A DNA stretch of 34,236 nucleotides, from contig NZ_CALHGG010000125.1 in the NCBI RefSeq assembly GCF_938029845.1, positions 1-34,236 on the forward strand, read 5' to 3'. Shown here piece after piece: positions 7,935-15,152 of this stretch (position 1 is the first letter of the stretch; every line of letters begins with the position of its first letter). The position numbers and the translations under genes are program-made. The stretch comes from an uncultured Capnocytophaga sp. (GTDB taxonomy: Bacteria > Bacteroidota > Bacteroidia > Flavobacteriales > Flavobacteriaceae). The notes beneath the pieces are model-generated. The model was not told where the DNA came from, ran no database searches, and saw only the letters and a program-made list of their open reading frames with translations.

Positions 7935-8249
7935 TTAAAATCGTTTTTGTGCCAAAACTGATTTTGTAGCTATTTCCCTTTCTATTTCCTGATTAGTCTT
8001 ATTCCTATTAGTAAGTAGCCATTCATCTATTTCGGTTCTCTTGAAATATAGTTGCTTTCCATTTGGTTTATAATAAGGAATATCTCCTTTACTTGTAAGT
8101 TTATAGACATAACTTTTAGAAAGATGTGTATATTCAGCCACCTCTTCTAAAGTTAGAATATTTTTAGCTTCTTGGGCTTGAATATCAAGTTTTCTTTCAA
8201 TATTCGCTAATCTCTCTTCTATGCTTTGCATTGATTCTAAATTTGTCAT
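7935..8249 (-). CDS. Helix-turn-helix protein (excisionase/MerR-like, HTH_17 type)
   Basis: This is a 104-aa protein. Residues 1-30 are a short acidic/basic helix (ERLANIERKLDIQAQEAKNI). Residues 31-83 are a winged helix of the excisionase type: LTLEEVAEYTHLSKSYVYKL, then SKGDIPYYKPNGKQLYFKRT and EIDEWL. Such proteins serve as excision directionality factors or repressors on Bacteroidota islands. A promoter sits at 8273-8280, and operator-like AAGGTA repeats lie just beyond it (8306-8338). The following rep gene starts 2 bases after its stop, so the two are co-expressed. Confidence 0.75.
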   Translation of the reverse strand: MTNLESMQSIEERLANIERKLDIQAQEAKNILTLEEVAEYTHLSKSYVYKLTSKGDIPYYKPNGKQLYFKRTEIDEWLLTNRNKTNQEIEREIATKSVLAQKRF

Positions 8250-8272
8250 AACTAATTCATTTAATTATGGCG

Positions 8273-8280
8273 CAAAATTA
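8273..8280 (-). promoter_or_regulatory. Bacteroidota -7 promoter element for the HTH-rep-terminase operon
   Basis: The minus strand reads TAATTTTG, followed by GCGCC, and ends 23 bases before the HTH start codon. No clear -33 TTTG was seen; the operator-like repeats occupy that region. Confidence 0.5.
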
Positions 8281-8305
8281 GAAAGGAAGGGAAAGAATCA
8301 TTAAA

Positions 8306-8338
8306 TACCTTTTTGAAAGGTAAACATTAAGGTAAACA
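8306..8338. repeat. AAGGTA operator/iteron cluster upstream of the HTH gene
   Basis: A perfect 7-bp inverted repeat TACCTTT-ttg-AAAGGTA (8306-8322) overlaps the first of two direct copies of AAGGTAAACA (8317-8326 and 8329-8338), which are 12 bp apart. All three AAGGTA cores lie between the 255-aa gene and the HTH promoter. This suits an operator for the HTH protein, or a replication-protein binding array. Confidence 0.55.
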
Positions 8339-8339
8339 A

Positions 8340-9107
8340 TTACTTTGTAAGTTTATTTACTATATCTTCTGTAATCAACTTGAAATCAGCACTTATCTTT
8401 ATCTCAATATCTGTTTTAAGAGACTTAGCTTTTTCGGTGAAAATTTCATCATTATTCTTCACAAAACAAGAGTAAAGTTGCTTATAATCAAAATTAGTTT
8501 TAGTTGAATCTATAACTTTACTCTTCTTTAGTTGCATTATGAGGTAAATAAGTTGAGTTACATTTTCATTTTTCCAAGTGATAGCTTTTTTAATTTGAGT
8601 AATTGGAGTTTCAGAAAATATAGCTTTGAAACTCTGAAAATCTATGCTATCTATTAGTTCATAGTCTATCAAAAGTTTTTTTAATTCATATATTTTGTCT
8701 TCTTTAAGCAACCATTTATAGGTAAGTTTAGAGTTTATCTTTCGTTTGGCAGGTTGAGGTTTATTGCCACCTTGCTGAATTAACTCTTCTATAAATTGCT
8801 TGATACTAAAAATATAGTCTAATAAGGCGCTATTGCTTATCCCATATATTTTTTCAAATTTAAGAACTCCAGATTCTATATCATTTAGTTCTTCAATTAA
8901 AGAATTATAAAATTCTATTTTAGTAACAAATTTTCCTTGTTTCCGTTGAGACTTATAGAAATTTCGAAATTCCGACTCAAATGTTCCGTATAGCATTTTT
9001 TCTTCTCCTGCTTCAATAAGTCTACGAGGATAAATGCTCTGTTCAATTTCAAGAACTCTTTTATTTAAAGGTTCTAATGCAGTTCTAAATAGTTGATAGT
9101 TTTCCAT
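8340..9107 (-). CDS. Unrecognised mobile-island protein downstream of the integrase
   Basis: This is a 255-aa cytoplasmic protein, Lys/Glu-rich and mainly helical. The first 110 residues are long amphipathic helices (including EFRNFYKSQRKQGKFVTKIE). A basic linker follows (about 114-126, QPAKRKINSKL), then a C-terminal half beginning TYKWLLKEDKIYELKKLLI with FQSFKAIFSE and ITWKN. The split resembles RteC-like and other accessory proteins found beside Bacteroidota integrases, but I see no defining motif. The gene starts 6 bases after the integrase stop, so the two share a transcript; a regulatory role is a guess. Confidence 0.6.
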   Translation of the reverse strand: MENYQLFRTALEPLNKRVLEIEQSIYPRRLIEAGEEKMLYGTFESEFRNFYKSQRKQGKFVTKIEFYNSLIEELNDIESGVLKFEKIYGISNSALLDYIFSIKQFIEELIQQGGNKPQPAKRKINSKLTYKWLLKEDKIYELKKLLIDYELIDSIDFQSFKAIFSETPITQIKKAITWKNENVTQLIYLIMQLKKSKVIDSTKTNFDYKQLYSCFVKNNDEIFTEKAKSLKTDIEIKISADFKLITEDIVNKLTK

Positions 9108-9113
9108 AGCTTA

Positions 9114-10241
9114 TTACTTCTTAAATTCAGCATCAAAAATACTTGCTGCTTCTCGTCTTTTTTTGTCAATAATTTTAGCATAAATTAGTGTTGTTCTTAA
9201 CTCTTTATGCCCTAACATATCTTGAATAACTCTTATATTTACATCTTCTTCTAGTAAAATAGTAGCATAAGTATGTCTTGCACAGTGAAAAGTAATTAGT
9301 TTAGTAATGCCTGCTTCTAAAACCCAACGAGCTAAAGCAGTATTCATATAAGCACTATATTTAAGCCCTACAAAAACTCTCTCATCAGGTTGACCCTTTT
9401 CTCCTATATACTCAAGAGCGATGTCAGGAATGTATAAATACTCTACTCCTTTTGTTTTCTTTTGAGAGAAGTGTACTCTATAACCCTCTTCAGACTTACG
9501 TACATATCTCCAAGTTAATTGATTAATATCAGACCAACGCATACCTGTAAAGCAACTAAATAAGAAAGCTCTTTTTAGAACTTCATACCTACAATCTGTT
9601 TCCATAAGAGCTTTTACTTCTTCTTTTGTTAGATACTCTCTATTTGACTCATCTGGTTTAATGTTCTTGATTCTCTTTGCAGGATTTTCATTAATAATTT
9701 TATCATCAAATGCTTGGTTTAAAGCTGCTTTTAGTTTGTTAAGATATGAGATGACTGAATTTTTAGCCAAAGGTTTCCCTGTCTTAGTTTTATTAGTCAA
9801 TAAAAACTCCTTAAAGCCTTCACAAAATTCAGTAGTAACATCTTTGAAGGGAACTATCTTCCCTGCATATTTTATAAGTTGCTTTAGAGCACTATCCCAA
9901 TTACCATAATTTCCATTACTTTCTTTTCGTTCATCTGTAAGTTTTTGGAAATACTCTATGAAGTTAGCATTTAGTAAATGAAGATTATTGAAACCATAAG
10001 TTCCATTTTGAATTTCTAAAATTCTTTGTGCTTTTACAGCTTCTGCAAATTTCAATTGTTCAGCATTATGCTGTTTTTCTGCTTGATTTTTTGGCTTCTC
10101 ATACAAGAAATAATCTAAATATTCATAGTCTCTTATATGTTTAATCTTTCCTTCTTCTCTAATATATCCTTTATATATTTCTAAATACAAGGATATTTTC
10201 CTTGTTTTTTTAGATGCTCTTTGTCTTAGATGTATATTCAT
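9114..10241 (-). CDS. Tyrosine recombinase / island integrase
   Basis: This is a 375-aa site-specific recombinase. I chose the ATG at 10241 because the product then begins MNIHLRQRASKKTRKISLYL, the usual basic beta-hairpin arm-binding start of Bacteroidota integrases, and because the promoter at 10271-10278 lies upstream of it; a TTG at 10328 would extend the frame but lies before that promoter. An SAM-like core-binding domain spans about 85-185. The catalytic domain has R235 (FTGMRWSD), K262 (QKKTKG), H319-x-x-R322 (TFHCARHTYAT), H345 (MLGHKE) and nucleophile Y354 (TLIYAKI), so it is complete. It sits beside the 3' end of mnmE, with its start toward mnmE, as expected of a gene at an island end. 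Confidence 0.9.
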   Translation of the reverse strand: MNIHLRQRASKKTRKISLYLEIYKGYIREEGKIKHIRDYEYLDYFLYEKPKNQAEKQHNAEQLKFAEAVKAQRILEIQNGTYGFNNLHLLNANFIEYFQKLTDERKESNGNYGNWDSALKQLIKYAGKIVPFKDVTTEFCEGFKEFLLTNKTKTGKPLAKNSVISYLNKLKAALNQAFDDKIINENPAKRIKNIKPDESNREYLTKEEVKALMETDCRYEVLKRAFLFSCFTGMRWSDINQLTWRYVRKSEEGYRVHFSQKKTKGVEYLYIPDIALEYIGEKGQPDERVFVGLKYSAYMNTALARWVLEAGITKLITFHCARHTYATILLEEDVNIRVIQDMLGHKELRTTLIYAKIIDKKRREAASIFDAEFKK

Positions 10242-10246
10242 AATAT

Positions 10247-10282
10247 TTACTATCTTTACATTTTTGGTTGCAAAGATAGTAA
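10247..10282. promoter_or_regulatory. Integrase promoter (-7 at 10271-10278) overlapped by an inverted repeat
   Basis: The minus strand reads TATCTTTG (10278-10271), matching TAnnTTTG, 30 bases before the integrase ATG. The 11-bp arms TTACTATCTTT (10247-10257) and AAAGATAGTAA (10272-10282) form a perfect inverted repeat with a 14-base spacer. One arm covers the -7 element and the other covers the start of the transcript, a plausible operator. Confidence 0.55.
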
Positions 10283-10321
10283 AAAAATGTAAATACACAG
10301 TAAAAAATGTAAAAATAAAAT

Positions 10322-10406
10322 CAAACAAGAGAAAACAAAATGACTAAATTATAATGTAACTAACTGATTTATTTTACTTTAGTTTGATGTTGTTTTCTCT
10401 TGTTTG
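10322..10406. repeat. 17-bp perfect inverted repeat between integrase and mnmE
   Basis: CAAACAAGAGAAAACAA (10322-10338) and its exact reverse complement (10390-10406) are separated by 51 bases. The right arm ends 6 bases before the mnmE stop. It could be a long-loop terminator for mnmE (on the minus strand the second arm is followed by ATTTTATTTTT), or integrase-binding sites at the island junction. Confidence 0.55.
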
Positions 10407-10412
10407 GCTACT

Positions 10413-11840
10413 TTACTTTCCAATACAAAAACGAGAAAATATATTCCCCAATACTTCATCATTGCTCACCGCTCCCGTGATACTACCTAAGTAATAAAGC
10501 ATCTCTCGTATGTCTATTGCCAACAAATCTCCTGAGAGCTGCAAAGAAAGACCTTCCTCTACCCTATCAAGGGCTATAAGGGTTTGCTGGAGTGCTTCCA
10601 GATGACGAATATTGGTAATAATGGTAGCACTTTCGGTTGTGGTAAGTTCTTTGGCATAGGAAGAAAGTATCTCTTTTAAAGAGAGTATATTAATTTTTTC
10701 TTTAGCCGATATTCTTAATTGACCATAATGATATTTTTGTTCCTTAGAGTTTAGTTTTTCTTCTATCTCCTTATCAAAATCAGATTGTCCTTCAACTTCA
10801 TTATCTGTCTTATTATGCAAAAGCAAGAGTTTAAGCCCTTTTCGGTAATTTTCTTCTACAAATTGGACTACTTCATCGGTAGTATTCTCTTTCTCATTAT
10901 ACAGATAAAGTACGATTTGTGCCTTTTTTATCTTTTCCTTGGCCTTTTCTACCCCAATCGCTTCTATTTTATCTTGTGTATCACGGATTCCTGCGGTATC
11001 TATAAAGCGGAAAGTAACCCCTGCTATGTGGAGTGTTTCTTCTATGGTGTCGCGTGTTGTCCCTGCGATATCTGATACTATAGCGCGCTCTTCATTGAGC
11101 AGGGTATTGAGTAGGGTTGATTTGCCTGCATTGGGTTTGCCGACAATAGCTACAGGAATTCCATTCTTGATCGCATTGCCTGCCGAGAAAGATTGTACAA
11201 GGGTTTGCAAAGTAGTTTTTATCCTTTCTAACAACTGTTCCAGCTGTTTTCTGTCGGCAAAGGCTACATCTTCCTCTGAGAAATCCAATTCCAATTCTAT
11301 CAGGGAAGCAAAGTTAAGTAGTTCTTGTCTCAAATCTTCAATTTCAGAAGTAAAGCCACCTCGCATCTGTTGTAAGGCTACTTGGTGAGCCGCCTGGCTA
11401 TCCGATGCAATAAGGTCTGCCACCGCTTCAGCTTGGTTAAGGGCTAATTTTCCATTGAGAAAAGCACGCTTGGTAAATTCTCCAGCTTCGGCCAATCTTG
11501 CCCCATGAGACAAACACAATTTGATAACTTCCTGAATGATATAAGAGCTACCATGGCAGGAGAACTCTACTACAGGTTCGCCTGTATAGGATTTCTTTCC
11601 CTTGAAAATGGTTGCCAAACACTCATCTATCACTTGGTTTTCATTTTTGATAGTTCCTAAATGAACGGTATGAGAAGGTGCTTCGGATAAAGGCTTTCCA
11701 TTAAGTGTTTTGAATACTTTGTCTGCAAGTTCGATAGCTTCTTTTCCTGATAAACGTATTACCGAAATAGCTCCCACACCTGTAGCAGTAGCCAAAGCAA
11801 CTATGGTGTCGTCAGTATAAGGTATTTTTTCTTGATTCAT
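10413..11840 (-). CDS. mnmE: tRNA modification GTPase MnmE (TrmE)
   Basis: This is a 475-aa protein of full family length. The N-terminal formyl-THF-binding domain has TVALATATGVGAISVIRLSG-like text (about 12-32; here DTIVALATATGVGAI). A helical domain surrounds the G domain: G1 GKPNAGKS (234-241), TTRD (261-264), DTAGI (G3, about 280) and the N-K-T-D guanine motif. It ends with IFSRFCIGK, whose cysteine is catalytically required. With MnmG it installs the C5 substituent on wobble uridine-34 of certain tRNAs. The last 18 bases (10430-10413) encode F-C-I-G-K-stop, the gene end used as integration site by SGI1-type islands. A co-directional membrane-protein gene ends 23 bases upstream. Confidence 0.97.
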   Translation of the reverse strand: MNQEKIPYTDDTIVALATATGVGAISVIRLSGKEAIELADKVFKTLNGKPLSEAPSHTVHLGTIKNENQVIDECLATIFKGKKSYTGEPVVEFSCHGSSYIIQEVIKLCLSHGARLAEAGEFTKRAFLNGKLALNQAEAVADLIASDSQAAHQVALQQMRGGFTSEIEDLRQELLNFASLIELELDFSEEDVAFADRKQLEQLLERIKTTLQTLVQSFSAGNAIKNGIPVAIVGKPNAGKSTLLNTLLNEERAIVSDIAGTTRDTIEETLHIAGVTFRFIDTAGIRDTQDKIEAIGVEKAKEKIKKAQIVLYLYNEKENTTDEVVQFVEENYRKGLKLLLLHNKTDNEVEGQSDFDKEIEEKLNSKEQKYHYGQLRISAKEKINILSLKEILSSYAKELTTTESATIITNIRHLEALQQTLIALDRVEEGLSLQLSGDLLAIDIREMLYYLGSITGAVSNDEVLGNIFSRFCIGK

Positions 11841-11863
11841 AGGTGAAATATTCTTTTTTACAG

Positions 11864-13096
11864 CTATTCTTTTTTGTTTTTGATGATAAATAGCCTATAA
11901 GTATTAGAGAATTTATAATTTTTACAAGCAAATAACGCATAATCCCACTTAGGATGGGTATATACTTGATAGTTTTCGTATTGTTCTAAGGTTCCTCCTG
12001 AGATATTACAATAAATCGTACTACTCTTTAATAGGTTTTCTCCATCGAACATAGTCATTTTATTTTTCAGATGAAAGGTTTTTCCATTTACCTCAATAGA
12101 AAGGAAAAGAATACCTTCTTCCCAAGTGGTACGATAAGAGATTGACCCGCCTCCAATTCCTGAACCGGTATTACTTCCTGAACCTTCCTTTTTGAAATAT
12201 TGAGGAATAATTTTTTCACGTCTTTGGCTTTCTTCTTTAGGAATATCTTCATTTTTTGAGGAAAATAAGTCCATTCTTTTTCCTTTTAACATCTTATCAT
12301 CATCGGTTATATTCTCTTTTTCATAATCAGAAAGCTGTTCCATAGACCGAAAAGACTTATTGCCATCTATCGCCCAAGAACAATAACGATTCCCTTTGAA
12401 ATCCATAAGATAATCTCCATAAAATCCGTCAAAAAGATTCTCTATCCCATCTATTTTTTCTATTTTCAATGTATCAATTCTGTTTCCTTGCGTATCATAT
12501 TTGGATAAATAGCCTAAAGGTTCATCATCACTTATAATAAGTTCGTTTTTCTGATTGACAAAAGCAAATTCTATTAATTTATCTTCTCCTTCAGGAAGCA
12601 TCACCATCATATTTCCTTCATAAGAAACAGTATTTCCACTAATTGCTACATATTTTTTATATTTAGAAGGAAGTGTCATATCCGAAAATGTTTTTACTAT
12701 AGAATTAGAAAGAGAATCATAACCAAAGAGACTTGCTATCAACGGAATGGCAAGAATCCCCGAAATGAAAAGTCCTATTTTAGCTATTTTCCTCACTCTT
12801 ACTGATTTGTAAAAGAAAGAAAAATAGATGAGAACCCCTACCACTAAAGTAAGTGTTATAGAAAGATATAGCATAGCAATTATGATAAAGAAAAATAACA
12901 TATATTTTGCTATATCAGAACAAAATGCATAGAAAATCAAAAGTCCCAATACTAAAAGAAGAGGGCTTATAAGTACAAGGAATAATTTAGTATCTCCTGA
13001 AGCCTCTATATTATATACCACAATCATAAAGTATAAAGCATATAGTAAGATACTAACAAGAAAAACTTTCCAAAATCGTGGTTTTTTATTTTCCAT
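11864..13096 (-). CDS. Large membrane protein of the local paralogue family, copy 1
   Basis: This is a 410-aa protein. The N-terminus is basic (MENKKPRFWK) and hydrophobic segments lie at about 10-30, 37-59, 65-96 (long enough for two) and 105-125. The soluble remainder is probably periplasmic by comparison with its three-helix relatives. The conserved core is KYDTQGNRIDTL (199-210) and then DYLMDFKGNRYCSWAIDGNK (228-247) followed by F-R-S-M-E. The end resembles the other copies (ENLLKSSTIYCNISGGTLEQ, then Y-E-N-Y-Q-V-Y-T). A Ser/Gly-rich stretch near 305-320 is peculiar to this copy. Homology with the genes at 15153, 16414 and 19969 is visible by eye. I do not recognise the family. It precedes mnmE in the same direction, with the 107-aa relative just upstream. 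Confidence 0.75.
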   Translation of the reverse strand: MENKKPRFWKVFLVSILLYALYFMIVVYNIEASGDTKLFLVLISPLLLVLGLLIFYAFCSDIAKYMLFFFIIIAMLYLSITLTLVVGVLIYFSFFYKSVRVRKIAKIGLFISGILAIPLIASLFGYDSLSNSIVKTFSDMTLPSKYKKYVAISGNTVSYEGNMMVMLPEGEDKLIEFAFVNQKNELIISDDEPLGYLSKYDTQGNRIDTLKIEKIDGIENLFDGFYGDYLMDFKGNRYCSWAIDGNKSFRSMEQLSDYEKENITDDDKMLKGKRMDLFSSKNEDIPKEESQRREKIIPQYFKKEGSGSNTGSGIGGGSISYRTTWEEGILFLSIEVNGKTFHLKNKMTMFDGENLLKSSTIYCNISGGTLEQYENYQVYTHPKWDYALFACKNYKFSNTYRLFIIKNKKE

Positions 13097-13128
13097 AAGT
13101 GTAAAATTGTTTTTTTATAAGAGATGAA

Positions 13129-13452
13129 TTATATACCTAATTGATACAATGTCATATTCATATAGAGATATAGCCAAAATCCTATTATAGACATTGCAAG
13201 TAAAATACTTGTTATCCAAAGTCCTTTCTTTGCCCATTTGTAGAAAAAACTATAAAATAAAAAGAATAATAAAGCTATAAACAAAGGAACTACTATAAGA
13301 TTTATATAAAAATATATCATCCAAGTATCGAAACTACTAAAATCAAAATAGTCCCAGTAGGGAAGGTATTCCATAATGATATAATAAAAATTGATAAGCA
13401 AAAGAATTATACTTATAACAATGCCTACTGAGATAGTCGGTTTCTTTTTCAT
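13129..13452 (-). CDS. Short membrane protein resembling only the N-terminal membrane part of the large paralogues
   Basis: This is a 107-aa protein with basic start MKKKPTISVGIVISIILLLI and three hydrophobic segments (about 8-28, 45-68 and 78-97). The text FYSFFYKWAKKGLWITSILL closely parallels FYSFHYRWAKRFFFYGIGMF in the 428-aa paralogue and SFFYKSVRVRKIAKIG in the 410-aa one. It therefore looks like a member lacking the soluble domain. It lies 32 bases upstream of copy 1, and a degenerate sister follows on its other side (13482-13757). Role unknown. Confidence 0.65.
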   Translation of the reverse strand: MKKKPTISVGIVISIILLLINFYYIIMEYLPYWDYFDFSSFDTWMIYFYINLIVVPLFIALLFFLFYSFFYKWAKKGLWITSILLAMSIIGFWLYLYMNMTLYQLGI

Positions 13453-13481
13453 AAACTAATGATAGTATAAAAATATTATCT

Positions 13482-13757
13482 TTATAAATAAAGATAAATA
13501 GCAATTAGCAAAGTAATAACCAATCCTATTCTCGCCCATTTATAGAAGAAACTATAAAATAGAAAGAATAATAGATTGATCCCTATGATAAAATGGAATA
13601 TATAGAATATAAAAGGATAAGTAAAAAACTCTAAACTATTGTATTTAAGTTAAAAACCACTTTTTTCTATATAATATAAAAACAAATAAACAATAGATAA
13701 CACACTAAGTACTATGTTTATAATGATTCCTATTTTGATATTCGGTTTCTTTTTCAT
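13482..13757 (-). pseudogene. Degenerate sister of the 107-aa membrane protein (in-frame stop)
   Basis: Minus-strand reading from the ATG at 13757 gives MKKKPNIKIGIIINIVLSVL and on to E-K-S-G-F (35 codons). A TAA (13652-13650) follows, and then the same frame continues with LKYNSLEFFTYPFIFYIF and FLFYSFFYKWARIGL, ending at 13482. The part after the stop matches the neighbouring 107-aa protein (FLFYSFFYKWAKKGL). One nonsense mutation, plus a deletion of about 15 residues relative to the sister, has thus disabled a tandem duplicate. The 376 bases between 13453 and 13828 hold nothing else except this remnant and the terminator at 13790-13821. Confidence 0.75.
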
Positions 13758-13789
13758 AAAATTATTTTTTGATTGAATAGAATATAAAA

Positions 13790-13821
13790 ATACCTTGTAA
13801 GGATAAGAATCCTACAAGGTA
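13790..13821 (-). terminator. Rho-independent terminator of the 103-aa coiled-coil gene
   Basis: On the minus strand ATACCTTGTAGGAT and ATCCTTACAAGGTAT pair with one bulge around a short loop, and TTTTAT follows. It lies 8 bases beyond the stop at 13829. The flanking T-runs on both strands would let it work bidirectionally. Confidence 0.75.
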
Positions 13822-13828
13822 TTTTTTC

Positions 13829-14140
13829 TTATCGCTTGTCCTCAATCCCGAATTCCCTCCATTGTGTTTGGGGAATATCAATCTTTATGAGTTTTTTTAG
13901 GAAAGTAACCTTGTTTTCTACCTCAGAGATAGCTTTGTTAAGCTCTTCGGTTTTTGTTTTGAGGTCAGCTTTTAGCTTTTCTTGCTCACTATTGAGCGTT
14001 TCCATTTTCTTACGAAGCTCCTCGAGCTTGGTAACATCTTCAGCCTTTATTCCCAAAGGTAATTTGTCATTACGACCCTTTAGCCCATCTATCATTACAG
14101 ATGATTCAGCTAAGTTTGTTGAAAAATTTTTTCTCGGCAT
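13829..14140 (-). CDS. Small coiled-coil hypothetical protein
   Basis: This is a 103-aa soluble protein. Start MPRKNFSTNLAESSVMIDGL is followed by a long charged coiled coil (about 35-85; LEELRKKMETLNSEQEKLKA and TEELNKAISEVENKV) and the ending P-Q-T-Q-W-R-E-F-G-I. Proteins of this shape (short basic N-terminus, about 50-residue coiled coil, W-x-x-F-G-I ending) are common orphan genes in Bacteroidota. No enzymatic motif is seen. It is the one clearly soluble intact gene within the membrane-protein cluster and has its own strong terminator. Confidence 0.7.
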   Translation of the reverse strand: MPRKNFSTNLAESSVMIDGLKGRNDKLPLGIKAEDVTKLEELRKKMETLNSEQEKLKADLKTKTEELNKAISEVENKVTFLKKLIKIDIPQTQWREFGIEDKR

Positions 14141-14185
14141 AAATTTACTTTTTATATATTAAACAATGAATGAAAATAATTTATT

Positions 14186-14683
14186 TTATACAGAAAATAA
14201 ATTAGTTTTCTTGAAAATCACAAATGAAATCACATAGAAAACCAATATACATACCACAAAAATAGTGCCAAAAATAATAAGAAACTTCTTTAATTCTCTA
14301 TAATAGAAAGTATAAATACTCAAAAAGAAAATTATTAATAATAATGTAACGATAATAGCACATTTAATTGAAAAAAATAAAAGTTCAGAAGAATCATCAA
14401 TCCACGAATTAGAAATTATAAACAAAATAGAAGGAACATAAATCATATATAGAATAATTATACTGCATAATACTATTCCTATTTTGTTTTTCTTATATAT
14501 ATAATACCCCAATAAATTTACTACAATAGAATAAACAAACAAATAAGAACAAATAATTGATGTAGCTTCAAATTTGTTATTCATACCTTCTCTTATGAAA
14601 ATATATAAAATATAAATTGAAATCAATAAAAAAAGTATAGAAAATACTTTTATCATTATTCTAAAAAAATGAGGTTTTTTCAT
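14186..14683 (-). CDS. Four-helix membrane protein, related to the 158-aa protein at 17720
   Basis: This is a 165-aa, nearly wholly hydrophobic protein: segments at about 8-28, 42-62, 70-92, 105-125 and 133-157. The motif NLLGYYIYKKNKIGIVLCSI corresponds to NLLGYNIYKKNQTGIIICSI in the 158-aa protein, and both begin M-(K/E)-K-P-x-F-x-R-(I/V)-M. The two are clear paralogues. It lies downstream of the 21-bp repeat array and is followed by the coiled-coil gene. Very low G+C even for this region. Function unknown. Confidence 0.65.
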   Translation of the reverse strand: MKKPHFFRIMIKVFSILFLLISIYILYIFIREGMNNKFEATSIICSYLFVYSIVVNLLGYYIYKKNKIGIVLCSIIILYMIYVPSILFIISNSWIDDSSELLFFSIKCAIIVTLLLIIFFLSIYTFYYRELKKFLIIFGTIFVVCILVFYVISFVIFKKTNLFSV

Positions 14684-14744
14684 ATTTTTTTATTTTTATT
14701 TAATTATACAAATAGTTTATGTGATTTTATACCTTGTAAATGAA

Positions 14745-14862
14745 TTACACAAGATGGTTATTTTATTTTACAAGATGGAAAACAGATTACACAAGATGTG
14801 TTTTCCATTTTACAAGATAGAAAATGAATTATACAAGGTTGTTTATTCTATTTACAAGATGG
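14745..14862. repeat. Six in-phase 21-bp repeats with a CAAGATG core
   Basis: The core CAAGATG (or CAAGATA/CAAGGTT) starts at 14750, 14771, 14792, 14813, 14834 and 14855, exactly every 21 bp, alternating between TTACACAAGATG and TTTTACAAGATG contexts, so the higher-order unit is 42 bp. The array lies in the 209-bp gap between two minus-strand membrane-protein genes. Twenty-one bp is two helical turns, so all cores would face one side of the DNA. A plus-strand frame crosses it with a 7-residue repeat (H-K-M-x-x-x-F-Y-K-M), but I do not consider it a gene. Confidence 0.8.
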
Positions 14863-14892
14863 TATTTTCTATATTTTTTTGTTTTTGGATAG

Positions 14893-15147
14893 TTATGCTG
14901 AACAATATACAAAAATAATGCAATATAATAAAATAACCAACCAATGATATTTCTTTACATAGGTAAGCATATTGGCAAGCGAGATAAGCCAAGCTATCAT
15001 TCCTACCATAATATAAATAAAGAATGTAACAACTTTTTCGTTCTTAATGTTAAGTATATATACCTTATATTGCATAACATAATATGTCACAAAAGGAAGC
15101 CAAACCAATATGGGAAATCTTTTTTTATGCTGTGTATGCTCTTTCAT
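14893..15147 (-). CDS. Small three-helix membrane protein
   Basis: This is an 84-aa protein with basic start MKEHTQHKKRFP and hydrophobic segments at about 12-31, 40-58 and 66-83. It starts 5 bases after the stop of the 415-aa paralogue, so it is probably translated from the same transcript. The layout (basic start and three helices) resembles the other short membrane proteins of the cluster, but sequence similarity is weak. No function can be proposed. Confidence 0.5.
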   Translation of the reverse strand: MKEHTQHKKRFPILVWLPFVTYYVMQYKVYILNIKNEKVVTFFIYIMVGMIAWLISLANMLTYVKKYHWLVILLYCIIFVYCSA

Positions 15148-15152
15148 AATCT

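Noticed and set aside
10242..10328. Extended integrase start at TTG 10328 giving 29 extra residues
   Set aside because: The extension covers the promoter and operator-like repeat, is Phe-rich, and does not resemble integrase N-termini.
10785..11388. Two plus-strand open frames opposite mnmE
   Set aside because: mnmE is complete and conserved on the other strand; the frames have no family features.
14745..14862. CRISPR array
   Set aside because: The whole unit is repeated with 21-bp spacing; there are no unique spacers of 30 bp or more and no cas genes.
14721..14918. Plus-strand frame of 65 codons with a seven-residue repeat over the 21-bp array
   Set aside because: It starts with GTG, has no ribosome site, runs against its neighbours, and its repeat follows trivially from a 21-bp DNA repeat.
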